Assembly: GCF_004331645.1 (NCBI RefSeq)
Contig: NZ_SJSK01000004.1
Location: forward strand, 372,001 to 436,000
DNA from: Pedobacter frigiditerrae
Lineage (GTDB): Bacteria > Bacteroidota > Bacteroidia > Sphingobacteriales > Sphingobacteriaceae
Direction of reading: 5' to 3'
DNA: 64,000 nucleotides
Shown: positions 42,050 to 49,798 of the stretch, one piece after another
Layout of the letters: each line of letters starts with the position of its first letter
Numbering within the stretch: position 1 is the first letter of the stretch
The notes under the pieces: generated by a model
The model's input: only the letters and a program-made list of their open reading frames with translations
Databases searched by the model: none
Told to the model about the DNA's origin: nothing
Position numbers and translations under genes: made by a program

Positions 42050-43138
42050 TTAATATGATGATTTAATTTTTTTAATGTCACTTATTCTTTTTTCCGCGAT
42101 GCGAGCCGCAGCCAAATTTGTTGGTATTTTTTCTGTTTTTGATAGCTTTATTACTTCACGAGTGGCATCATAAATGTGCTCGGTTAACTGCATGGTACGC
42201 TTTTTACCGAAACCTGTTAACTCCGAATAACAATTAATTAAACCACCAGCATTTATCAAATAATCTGGCGCATATAAAATTCCCTTATCTAATAATAACT
42301 GGCCATGAATGTCTTCATCTGCCAATTGGTTATTTGCAGAACCTGCTATAATAGAGAATTTCATATTCTTTATGGTTTTATCATTAACCGTTGCACCTAA
42401 GGCGCAAGGCGAATAAATATCAGCACCAATAGTAAATATCTTATCTGCATCTATAGGTTTTGCCTTATATTTTCTAGCAACTTCCTGTAAACGGTCTTGG
42501 TTAATATCGCTAACGTAAACTTCTACGTTTTCTTGTCTTAATAATTCAACTAAATGTTCGCCTACGTTGCCAATACCTTGCACAACTACAGACCTACCTG
42601 CAAGCATGTCAGTTCCAAAAACTTCTTTAACGCAAGCTTTAATCCCCAAAAAAACACCCTTCGCCGTAATTGGTGCTGGATTACCCCCACCACCAATAGA
42701 TTCTGGTACACCAGTAACATGTTCGGTTTCCATACGGATATATTCCATGTCTCTAGTGGTTGTACCCATATCTTCAGCAGTGATAAACTCACCGTTTAGA
42801 TTTTTGATGAAACGACCATAACTACGCATTAAAGCCTCAGTTTTCATCTTTCTAGAGTCGCCAATAATAACAGCTTTACCACCACCTAAATTTAATCCAG
42901 TAATGGCAGATTTGTAAGTCATTGCTTTAGATAAACGCAATACATCCTCCAAAGCCTCGGCTTCAGAGTTATAGTTCCACATTCGGGTTCCGCCTAAAGC
43001 AGGACCTAATGTAGTATCATGAATAGCAATAATGGCTTTTAATCCGGTATCGGGGTCATTACAAAACACCACTTTTTTGTGGCCTGATGCACTTAATTGG
43101 TCTAAAACAGAAGTTACGATAGAACTATTACCAGACAT
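42050..43138 (-). CDS. Glu/Leu/Phe/Val dehydrogenase (leucine-dehydrogenase type)
   Basis: The enzyme deaminates a branched-chain or related amino acid with NAD. I use the ATG at 43138 (MSGNSSIVTSVL, 362 residues); the upstream TTG at 43165 lies inside the -7 element and cannot be in the message. Catalytic text includes LGPALGGTRMWNYNSEAEAL, AMTYKSAITGLNLGGGKAVIIGD with the active Lys, EDMGTTTRDMEYI, and the NAD site VVQGIGNVGEHLVELLRQ. AGSANNQLADE is also typical. Residues point to leucine or valine over glutamate, by likeness to short 360-residue leucine dehydrogenases. Confidence 0.9.
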   Translation of the reverse strand: MSGNSSIVTSVLDQLSASGHKKVVFCNDPDTGLKAIIAIHDTTLGPALGGTRMWNYNSEAEALEDVLRLSKAMTYKSAITGLNLGGGKAVIIGDSRKMKTEALMRSYGRFIKNLNGEFITAEDMGTTTRDMEYIRMETEHVTGVPESIGGGGNPAPITAKGVFLGIKACVKEVFGTDMLAGRSVVVQGIGNVGEHLVELLRQENVEVYVSDINQDRLQEVARKYKAKPIDADKIFTIGADIYSPCALGATVNDKTIKNMKFSIIAGSANNQLADEDIHGQLLLDKGILYAPDYLINAGGLINCYSELTGFGKKRTMQLTEHIYDATREVIKLSKTEKIPTNLAAARIAEKRISDIKKIKSSY

Positions 43139-43162
43139 ACAAATTTGTTGAATTGATAGCGG

Positions 43163-43170
43163 CAAAATTA
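43163..43170 (-). promoter_or_regulatory. -7 promoter element of the dehydrogenase gene
   Basis: On the minus strand this is TAATTTTG, a TAnnTTTG match, 24 bases before the ATG at 43138. It includes the TTG that would start the longer frame. Confidence 0.6.
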
Positions 43171-43240
43171 AGATAAAAAAACCATTATTTTACTTAGTTT
43201 TTATTAAAAAAAGAAACTCTTTTGGCTAACTTTACCAAAA

Positions 43241-45025
43241 ATGAAGCATCTATTCTTTTTAAACAAATACTTCTATAAATATAAGTGGTGGATAATTCCA
43301 GGCGTTTTCTTTGTCATCATCTCTAATATTTTTGGTGTGGTACCTGCTCAAGTTGTTGGCCATGCCTTTAATTTAATAACAGAGAACATTGCCATATACC
43401 AACTTTTTGACGGTTTTGAACGTCAAGAAATCATCTATAACATCTTTAGCAATAGCTTGTTCTTTTTTGGTGCATTGATATTGATTCTCTATTTAATGAG
43501 AGGTTTATTCTTGTTTTTCATGCGCCAAACCATCATTTTAATGTCTAGGCATATTGAGTACGACATGAAGAACGAAATTTATGCACACTATCAAAAACTA
43601 AGCTTGGGTTTTTACCGCAGAAACAATACTGGAGATTTAATGAATCGTGCTACCGAAGATGTAAATAGAGTGAGGATGTACGTTGGCCCAGCTATCATGT
43701 ACACCATTAACACGGCTGTTTTATTCTTGCTGATTATCTACTTTATGTTTGATGTAAATAGCACATTAGCTATTTATTGTTTATTACCGCTACCCATTTT
43801 AGTGGTTACCATTTATTTTGTAAACACTTTAATCAACCAAAAGAGTGAGCGAATTCAAGAGCAATTATCACGATTGTCTTCTTTTGTACAAGAAAGGTTT
43901 TCGGGCATCAGGGTAATTAAATCTTATGTAAGAGAAAAACAAGTACAAGATGTTTTTGCATCCGAAAGCATTGCTTATAAAAACAGTTCTATGAATCTGG
44001 TTAAAGTTCAGGCCTTGTTTTATCCTACCATGCTTTTATTAGTGGGCTTAAGCACTATTTTAACAGTATATATTGGCGGTAAACAAGTAATTGATGGCGC
44101 CATCACACCAGGAAACATTGCCGAGTTTATTGTTTACGTCAACCAATTAACCTTTCCAGTAACCATGCTAGGTTGGGTAACCACACTAATTCAAAGAGCA
44201 GCAGCATCACAAAAACGGATCAATGAATTTTTACAACTCCAACCAGACATTACATCCAGCAATGCTGAAGAACCTGTATTTGATGGAAAAATTAGCTTCA
44301 AAAATGTAAGCTTTACTTACCCAGATACTGGAATTGAGGCTTTAAGAGAGGTAAGTTTTGAAGTAGAAAAAGGACAATTTGTAGCAATTATTGGTAGAAC
44401 GGGTTCTGGAAAGTCTACTTTGGCAAACCTCATCATGCGGATGTATGATACCGATGCGGGCCAAATAGAGATAGACGGCAAGGAATTGAAGAACTTAAAC
44501 CTCAACAACTTCAGGAATCAAATTGGATTTGTGCCACAAGAAGTTTTTTTATTCTCAGACACCATTAAAAACAACATCGCCTTTGGCTTAAGCGCTATTG
44601 AAGAAGGGCAAGTTGAGCAAGCTGCGAAAAATGCTGCTGTTTATGATAACATTGTAGACTTTGATTTGAAATTTGAAACGATGTTAGGCGAACGAGGCAT
44701 TACCTTATCTGGCGGACAAAAACAACGTGTTTCCATAGCTAGGGCATTAATAAAAGAACCTAAAATATTAATATTTGACGATTGCCTTTCGGCAGTTGAC
44801 ACCAAAACAGAAGAAGAAATTTTAAGTAACCTGGGTAAAATCATGAAAGGCAAAACCAGCATTTTAATTGCCCATCGTATTTCTACCATTAAAAACGCAG
44901 ATAAAATCATTGTTTTAGACGATGGAAAAATTATTGAGCAGGGCACACACAATGAACTGCTTGCTAATAATGGCGCCTATGCCGAAATGTACGACAATCA
45001 ATTATTGGAAGAAGAAAATCGATAA
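43241..45025 (+). CDS. ABC exporter, fused permease-ATPase
   Basis: The 594-residue half-transporter has six membrane helices in the first 310 residues and one ATPase domain, so it works as a dimer. Visible are the Walker A loop IIGRTGSGKSTLANLIMRM near 387, the Q-loop GFVPQEVFLFSDTI, the signature TLSGGQKQRVSIARALI, the Walker B ILIFDDCLSAVDTKTE and the H-loop ILIAHRISTI. It is of the MsbA/multidrug type (LSLGFYRRNNTGDLMNRATEDVNRVRMY in the coupling loops). The cargo may be a lipid or a drug; this cannot be read. It stands between the dehydrogenase and the PUR gene. Confidence 0.93.
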   Translation: MKHLFFLNKYFYKYKWWIIPGVFFVIISNIFGVVPAQVVGHAFNLITENIAIYQLFDGFERQEIIYNIFSNSLFFFGALILILYLMRGLFLFFMRQTIILMSRHIEYDMKNEIYAHYQKLSLGFYRRNNTGDLMNRATEDVNRVRMYVGPAIMYTINTAVLFLLIIYFMFDVNSTLAIYCLLPLPILVVTIYFVNTLINQKSERIQEQLSRLSSFVQERFSGIRVIKSYVREKQVQDVFASESIAYKNSSMNLVKVQALFYPTMLLLVGLSTILTVYIGGKQVIDGAITPGNIAEFIVYVNQLTFPVTMLGWVTTLIQRAAASQKRINEFLQLQPDITSSNAEEPVFDGKISFKNVSFTYPDTGIEALREVSFEVEKGQFVAIIGRTGSGKSTLANLIMRMYDTDAGQIEIDGKELKNLNLNNFRNQIGFVPQEVFLFSDTIKNNIAFGLSAIEEGQVEQAAKNAAVYDNIVDFDLKFETMLGERGITLSGGQKQRVSIARALIKEPKILIFDDCLSAVDTKTEEEILSNLGKIMKGKTSILIAHRISTIKNADKIIVLDDGKIIEQGTHNELLANNGAYAEMYDNQLLEEENR

Positions 45026-45095
45026 CAAACTGAGCTTAACTTAAAATTGCGGTTAATACGTATTTAATTTATTCGAAAATGATACTAATTTCTAT

Positions 45096-45125
45096 TTTGA
45101 TTTAATAATTATTGCTTTATATTTA
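45096..45125 (+). promoter_or_regulatory. Promoter of the PUR-domain gene
   Basis: TTTG (45096-45099) is followed after 18 bp by TATATTTA (45118-45125), one mismatch to TAnnTTTG. The predicted start lies about 25 bases before the ATG at 45157. Confidence 0.5.
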
Positions 45126-45156
45126 CCGCAACCTTAAACTAATAGCACACACAACA

Positions 45157-45489
45157 ATGGGAGATTTTGACAACAAAGAGAGAGAAGAGGTTTTTAGCAA
45201 GAAAGTAAGAGCGGGTAAACGCACCTATTTTTTTGATGTAAAGGCAACACGTTCAGGCGATTATTACCTTACTTTAACAGAAAGTAAAAAGAGATTAGAA
45301 GATGGTGTATTTGTAAAACATAAAATCTTTTTATATAAAGAAGATTTTGAAAAGTTTACTGAAGGTTTAACTGAAACTGTAGAGTATATCAAATCTCATC
45401 AGGATGTAGTTGAAAAACGTTATGAATATTCTGAAAATGCAGAATATACGCATACGCCAAAAACAGATAGCGACGATTTTTCTTTTTAA
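45157..45489 (+). CDS. PUR-domain single-stranded nucleic acid-binding protein
   Basis: The 110-residue protein matches the bacterial PUR family (DUF3276): EVFSKKVRAGKRTYFFDVKATRSGDYYLTLTESKK, then KHKIFLYKEDFEKFTEGLTETVEYI, which is one whirly-like beta-beta-beta-beta-alpha unit. Bacterial PUR proteins bind single-stranded DNA or RNA as homodimers; in Borrelia one regulates gene expression. I start at the ATG at 45157, because the upstream codons are not family-like and the promoter lies there. An acidic tail follows. A perfect-palindrome terminator lies just downstream. Confidence 0.88.
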   Translation: MGDFDNKEREEVFSKKVRAGKRTYFFDVKATRSGDYYLTLTESKKRLEDGVFVKHKIFLYKEDFEKFTEGLTETVEYIKSHQDVVEKRYEYSENAEYTHTPKTDSDDFSF

Positions 45490-45503
45490 GAAAATCACAT
45501 ATT

Positions 45504-45537
45504 AAAAAAGTCCCGACCAATTGGTCGGGACTTTTTT
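45504..45537. terminator. Perfect-palindrome bidirectional terminator after the PUR gene
   Basis: Each strand reads AAAAAAGTCCCGACCAA paired with its exact complement, a 17-bp perfect palindrome flanked by A and T runs. It should stop transcription from both sides. Confidence 0.88.
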
Positions 45538-45827
45538 TGTGTCCTGAAAAATTGAATGTCAAATTCATAAGATATTGTACCAGTTACCTAACCAAGGTTA
45601 GTGTTACCCTCCGCTAAGGATTGTCTGATATCTCTTTTACACCAACAGGGGGTTAACAGGGACACTACAGGGATATAACAGGGAGTTAACAGGGATTTTA
45701 CCCCTGTTAACTCCTATTAAACCCCGTGTTTAGTTTGTGTTTGATAACTGCAACTCTTACATGGAGTAAAGAGAATGGTATGACACCGATTGAGATGAAT
45801 TAAAGCTTGCATTTAATAGGCACAAAA
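45538..45827. other. Gene-free stretch holding the ACAGGG array
   Basis: No gene is seen. The left part has CTAACC/GGTTAG words near 45587-45601; the centre has the 11-bp array described separately; the right part is unremarkable up to the DUF5362 terminator. Confidence 0.55.
45645..45714. repeat. Five ACAGGG units at exactly 11-bp spacing plus inverted copy
   Basis: ACAGGG begins at 45645, 45656, 45667, 45678 and 45689, each followed by five variable bases. The last unit is inside GGAGTTAACAGGG (45682-45694), which pairs perfectly with CCCTGTTAACTCC (45702-45714) around a 7-base loop. Even 11-bp spacing puts each hexamer close to the same face of the helix. Confidence 0.85.
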
Positions 45828-45857
45828 AATCCTTGCCAGATTTAACTGACAAGGATT
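45828..45857 (-). terminator. Terminator of the DUF5362 gene
   Basis: AATCCTTGCCAG pairs with CTGACAAGGATT (one mismatch) around 6 bases, with six T following on the minus strand. Confidence 0.82.
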
Positions 45858-45901
45858 ACATTTTTACACCTCAACAAAGGCCGAGTAGGCATTCATTCAA
45901 A

Positions 45902-46375
45902 TTATCCCGCTGCGCTATTTCCAAGTACAGCACCAACAATAGTAATGATGTATAAGCTCAAGATAATGATGGTTATAATACCCCAATATTTAAATAGCGA
46001 TTTCATTTTACCCATTGCTTCATTCAAGCTATCTTGTTCTCCATATAAAATACCAACTTTAGCTTTATTAGCATATTTAAACATCAATAAACTTGGATAG
46101 AATATAGCAAAAGCATAGATTAAAAACACAATCGTAATAACCGCACTGCCAGCTTTTGCAAGCTCTCCCGTCATTAAAGCAAGTTCTGGGCTCGAGCTCA
46201 TGATTGCCCCAAACATAAAAGCACAAACAACAAGCAATCCCGTTAATACAAAACCAACGATAGCCAAAAAACTGGCCCATTTTGCTGTTTCATAAATATA
46301 ACTCCTAATTTCTTCTGTAACAGCTAAAGCTTGTTCTTCTTTGGGTTCTAATTGCGTTTCGTTAATTTCTTCCAT
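45902..46375 (-). CDS. DUF5362 membrane protein
   Basis: The 157-residue protein has an acidic N-terminus of about 25 residues, then three hydrophobic helices: about 35-57 (FLAIVGFVLTGLLVVCAFMFG), 76-98 (AVITIVFLIYAFAIFYPSLLMF) and 130-152 (WGIITIIILSLYIITIVGAVLG). Between them lies FKYANKAKVGILYGEQDSLNEAMGKMKSLFKYWG, a pattern I associate with DUF5362 and related small Bacteroidota membrane proteins. No catalytic residues are seen. It has its own promoter and terminator, so it is a single-gene unit. Function unknown. Confidence 0.78.
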   Translation of the reverse strand: MEEINETQLEPKEEQALAVTEEIRSYIYETAKWASFLAIVGFVLTGLLVVCAFMFGAIMSSSPELALMTGELAKAGSAVITIVFLIYAFAIFYPSLLMFKYANKAKVGILYGEQDSLNEAMGKMKSLFKYWGIITIIILSLYIITIVGAVLGNSAAG

Positions 46376-46401
46376 TTTTAGTTTAAATTATTCTCAGTTA
46401 T

Positions 46402-46409
46402 CAAATATA
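46402..46409 (-). promoter_or_regulatory. -7 promoter element of the DUF5362 gene
   Basis: On the minus strand this is TATATTTG, a perfect TAnnTTTG, 26 bases before the ATG at 46375. Confidence 0.6.
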
Positions 46410-46473
46410 AACATATTACCATTGTTAATGTTTAGCATTGAATTATTTACTAGGCAAAGGCCTTAAAAATTAA

Positions 46474-46481
46474 TATCTTTG
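46474..46481 (+). promoter_or_regulatory. -7 promoter element of ychF
   Basis: TATCTTTG matches TAnnTTTG exactly. It lies 144 bp before the ychF ATG, leaving a long leader that carries several word repeats. Confidence 0.6.
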
Positions 46482-46494
46482 CGCCCTTTAGAAA

Positions 46495-46611
46495 GGTTGA
46501 AGGTTGAAAGTGCAAAACCGAAAAACAGAGCTAAAATCGGTGAAATCATTTTAATCAGTGAAATCATCCCGAAGGGAATACAAAAAGTAAAATCGTAAAT
46601 CGTAAATCGTA
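46495..46611 (+). repeat. Word repeats in the ychF leader
   Basis: Three different words repeat in the leader: GGTTGAA at 46495 and 46502 (7-bp period), GTGAAATCAT at 46540 and 46558 (18 bp), and AATCGTA at 46591, 46598 and 46605 (7 bp). The last array ends 15 bp before the start codon. Confidence 0.75.
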
Positions 46612-46625
46612 AATTAAAAATATAA

Positions 46626-47720
46626 ATGGCATTACAATGTGGTATAGTTGGCTTACCAAATGTTGGTAAATCAACCTTATTTAACTGTTTATCTAACGCA
46701 AAAGCTCAAGCAGCTAATTTTCCGTTCTGTACAATCGAACCAAATATTGGTGTAATTACCGTTCCGGATGAGCGTTTAACCAAACTAGCTGATTTAGTAA
46801 AACCTAACAAAGTACAACCTAATACAATTGAGATTGTAGACATCGCAGGTTTAGTAAAGGGTGCATCTAAAGGTGAAGGTTTAGGTAATCAATTTTTAGG
46901 AAACATTAGGGCTACAAGTGCAATTATACACGTTTTGCGTTGTTTTGATGATGGAAACGTAATTCACGTAGATGGTTCTGTTGATCCAATTCGTGATAAG
47001 GAAATTATTGATACTGAATTACAGTTAAAAGATTTAGATACCGTTACCAAACGTATCCAGAAAGTAGAAAAAATGGCTAAAACTGATAAAGAAGCCAAAA
47101 GAACTTTCGATATCCTTTCTGTTTTTAAAGCACATTTAGAAACTGGAAAATCTATCCGCACTGCTAACGTAGAAAAAGATGACTTCGATTTTATTGAAGA
47201 TTTGGGTTTATTAACCCAGAAACCAGTAATGTATGTTTGTAACGTTGATGAAGCTTCGGTAATTGACGGTAATAAATATGTCGATTTAGTTAAGGCTAGT
47301 GTAGCTGAAGAAAATGCTGAGGTTTTAGTTATTTCTGCTAAAATCGAATCAGAGATTGCTGAATTAGAAAGCTACGAAGAACGTCAAGAGTTTTTAGCGG
47401 ATTTAGGTTTAACTGAATCTGGTGTAAATAAACTAATTAGAGCTGCTTATCGTTTGTTAGATTTATACACTTACTTTACTGCTGGTGTGCAAGAAGTAAG
47501 AGCCTGGACTATCACAAAAGGCTTCACTGCCCCTCAAGCTGCCGGTGTAATTCACACAGACTTCGAAAAAGGATTTATTCGTGCCGAAGTTATTAAGTAT
47601 AACGATTTTGTAACCTTAGGTTCTGAAGCGGCGTGTAAAGAAGCTGGAAAATTAGGCGTAGAGGGAAAAACTTATGTCGTGGAAGATGGCGACATCATGC
47701 ACTTTAGATTTAACGTTTAA
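46626..47720 (+). CDS. ychF: Ribosome-associated GTPase/ATPase YchF (Obg-like)
   Basis: YchF (OLA1 in eukaryotes) is a ribosome-binding P-loop protein that prefers ATP. The 364-residue protein has GIVGLPNVGKSTLFNCL (G1), FPFCTIEPNIGVITVPDERL (G2/switch), EIVDIAGLVKGASKGEGLGNQFL (G3 and switch II), and YVCNVDE, where other GTPases have NKxD; this change explains the ATP preference. The C-terminal TGS domain is AWTITKGFTAPQAAGVIHTDFEKGFIRAEVI. All hallmarks are present and the length is standard. It is preceded by a long repeat-rich leader. Confidence 0.97.
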   Translation: MALQCGIVGLPNVGKSTLFNCLSNAKAQAANFPFCTIEPNIGVITVPDERLTKLADLVKPNKVQPNTIEIVDIAGLVKGASKGEGLGNQFLGNIRATSAIIHVLRCFDDGNVIHVDGSVDPIRDKEIIDTELQLKDLDTVTKRIQKVEKMAKTDKEAKRTFDILSVFKAHLETGKSIRTANVEKDDFDFIEDLGLLTQKPVMYVCNVDEASVIDGNKYVDLVKASVAEENAEVLVISAKIESEIAELESYEERQEFLADLGLTESGVNKLIRAAYRLLDLYTYFTAGVQEVRAWTITKGFTAPQAAGVIHTDFEKGFIRAEVIKYNDFVTLGSEAACKEAGKLGVEGKTYVVEDGDIMHFRFNV

Positions 47721-47804
47721 ACCTCACCCCGACCCTCTCCTGAAGGAGAGGGAGACAAGTTGCCTATCGTTTGGTGTCTCACCAACCGGAACGATAAAAT
47801 TTTA

Positions 47805-47834
47805 AAAGCTACTTCAGTTGAAGTGGCTTTTTTT
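47805..47834 (+). terminator. Intrinsic terminator after ychF
   Basis: AAAGCTACTTCA pairs with TGAAGTGGCTTT (one G-T pair) around a 2-base loop and runs into eight T. Confidence 0.8.
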
Positions 47835-47907
47835 GCTACAAATATGATGAAATCAATAGTTGTTTATCCTTACTTGAAGTAGTATTAAAGCATAGTGGTT
47901 AATTAAT

Positions 47908-47962
47908 CATCCTTCGTTCATCTTACGTTCATCCTTCGTTTATCCTTCGTTTATCCTTCGTT
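47908..47962. repeat. Five 11-bp CATCCTTCGTT units
   Basis: Units of 11 bp begin at 47908, 47919, 47930, 47941 and 47952; they differ only at the first base or at two inner positions (CATCTTACGTT). It lies between the ychF terminator and the 3' end of mgtE. Confidence 0.85.
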
Positions 47963-48105
47963 ATAACAAGCTCATCGCAAGCTTCATCGCTCGCTGTAGT
48001 ATTAATAAAGACCGTTGCTTGGCACTTCACTATAACCACACTCTTGGCTTATAATGGAATGAGGGAATTACCCCCATAGGTAGTACTCTCAATGACGAAA
48101 AAGCT

Positions 48106-49479
48106 TTAAAGCAATATACCCTTTAAAAACAACATCGCAAAAGAAAAGTAAATGATTAAGCCAGTAACATCTACTAGCGTTGCTACAAAAGGCGTTGATG
48201 AAGCAGCGGGATCGGCGCCTAGTTTTTTAAGCAATAAAGGCAACATCGACCCCATTAATGTTCCCCATAGCACAACACCAACTAACGAGCAACCCACTAC
48301 CAAGCCAATTAAAATATAATGTTCGCTAAAAGAGGGCATGATAAAATGCCAAGCTAAAATTACACTGAAACTCAGCAGACAAAGTGTTGAGCCTAAGAAA
48401 ATGCCCGAAAGAATTTCTCTTTTCATGACATCCCACCAATCCTTAATGGTTACCTCTCCCAATGCCATGGCCTGGATAATAAGCGTAGCTGCTTGCGAAC
48501 CACTGTTACCACCACTAGAAATAATTAAAGGAATAAACGTTGCCAGAATAACAACCTTTGCAATTTCATGTTCAAAGTTCGACATCGCTGCAATGGTTAG
48601 CAATTCACCAAAAAACAACACGATTAGCCAAATCACACGTTTTTTATAGAGTTCAAAAACAGAAACATCTAAATAGGGTTCATCCAATGCTTGGGTACCT
48701 CCCATTTTTTGTATGTCCTCAGAATATTCCTCGTGGGCAATCCATAAGATATCATCAATCGTTACAATACCTAATAGTACATTTTGGTCGTCTATTACAG
48801 GTAAAGCCACTCTATTATTCATCTTAAAAACATTGATAGCTTCTTCTTGAGGGTCATTTACCTTTAAAGCAATTAATCTATTATCTGTCAGCTCACCAAT
48901 TTTAACTTCGGGGTCTGCCAATAGAATTTCACGAATTCGAATATCATCCAACAAAATGCCATCCTTATCAATTACGTAAACAACATCAATGGTTTCAGAG
49001 TTTTTGCCATATCGGCGTATATGTGAAAGCACTCTGCTAACTGTCCAGTCTATTTTAACGGCAATGAAATCTGGCGTCATCATTCTGCCCACACTATCTT
49101 CTTCATAACCTAAAAGGTGCAGCGCCTCTATCCTATCGTTATCTGACAAAAGAACAAGCAATTTTTTAACAGCATCTCCTTTTAATTCCCCTAAGAGTGC
49201 AGTTCTATCATCTGGAGGCAATTGCCTGATAATTTCAGTTAATTTATTGCTCTGCAGCTTTTTAATGATACGCTCTTGTGTAGGGAAATCGAGGATACGA
49301 AAAACGTTAACGGCCCTTTTTATGGAAAGTGTTTCGATAAACTTAACAGCGTGTTGCGGAAGCTCGTCTATTAAATGTTCTACATCTGAAATATTCAGTT
49401 CATTTAAATAGGTTTTTAACTGCCTATCACTCTCATTTTCCAACAATTGCAATACTTCGTCTACCAGCAGTTCTTCCAT
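48106..49479 (-). CDS. mgtE: Magnesium transporter MgtE
   Basis: MgtE is a magnesium channel gated by its own cytoplasmic magnesium sensors. The 457-residue protein has the N-terminal superhelical domain (LPQHAVKFIETLSIKRAVNVF, then RQLPPDDRTALLGELKGDAV), two CBS domains at about 130-255 (VIDKDGILLDDIRIREILL and NNRVALPVIDDQNVLLGIVTIDDILW) and five membrane helices from about 275. The pore signature ISSGGNSGSQAATLIIQAMALG and PAASSTPFVATLVDVTGLIIYF are intact. It is a single-gene unit on the minus strand. The M-box riboswitch found upstream of mgtE in Firmicutes is not apparent here. Confidence 0.95.
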   Translation of the reverse strand: MEELLVDEVLQLLENESDRQLKTYLNELNISDVEHLIDELPQHAVKFIETLSIKRAVNVFRILDFPTQERIIKKLQSNKLTEIIRQLPPDDRTALLGELKGDAVKKLLVLLSDNDRIEALHLLGYEEDSVGRMMTPDFIAVKIDWTVSRVLSHIRRYGKNSETIDVVYVIDKDGILLDDIRIREILLADPEVKIGELTDNRLIALKVNDPQEEAINVFKMNNRVALPVIDDQNVLLGIVTIDDILWIAHEEYSEDIQKMGGTQALDEPYLDVSVFELYKKRVIWLIVLFFGELLTIAAMSNFEHEIAKVVILATFIPLIISSGGNSGSQAATLIIQAMALGEVTIKDWWDVMKREILSGIFLGSTLCLLSFSVILAWHFIMPSFSEHYILIGLVVGCSLVGVVLWGTLMGSMLPLLLKKLGADPAASSTPFVATLVDVTGLIIYFSFAMLFLKGILL

Positions 49480-49798
49480 AACCCAATTTTAGTTCATCGT
49501 TCTGCAAATGTGGCTTTTTCTTTTTAAAAAATCCAAATTAAAATTTTAGAGAAATTTTAGCTAAACAATAAAAATAAAACACAAAATTCAAATAATGAAG
49601 GCTTATTTTTCATTAATTTTCAATTCAAGATATGATTTAGCGTAAAATTTAAGCAAAATATAACACCCTACATTAGAGACACTACCAAACTAGTAGTTAT
49701 GTCACAACATTTATGCTTAAAAAATTGCATAAATCATATTTTCGCTCAAAAATATTCATTTTTATTTTCAATATTTGCTATAATAAGCTCCGGAAATT
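49480..49798. other. AT-rich divergent upstream region of mgtE and the amine oxidase operon
   Basis: No gene is seen in 319 bases. AACTAGTAGTT (49688-49698) is a small palindrome that could be an operator half. The best promoter for the operon is AATATTTG at 49770-49777, one mismatch from TAnnTTTG, 22 bp before the TTG start at 49799. Confidence 0.45.

Larger units (their letters stand above)
47721..48105. other. Gene-free stretch with terminator and an 11-bp repeat array
   Basis: Besides the terminator and array described separately, it has a CCCTCTCC/GGAGAGGG stem at 47733-47752 directly after ychF, of the kind scattered in many bacterial intergenic regions, and an AT-rich remainder. No gene is seen in 385 bases. 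Confidence 0.55.

Noticed and set aside
45645..45714. CRISPR-like look of the ACAGGG array
   Set aside because: The repeats are six bases with five-base spacers and no cas gene is near; a CRISPR unit has repeats of 20 to 50 bases and unique spacers of similar length.
49480..49798. Magnesium riboswitch upstream of mgtE
   Set aside because: I find no extended conserved stems in the 319-base region, and M-box types are not expected in this phylum.
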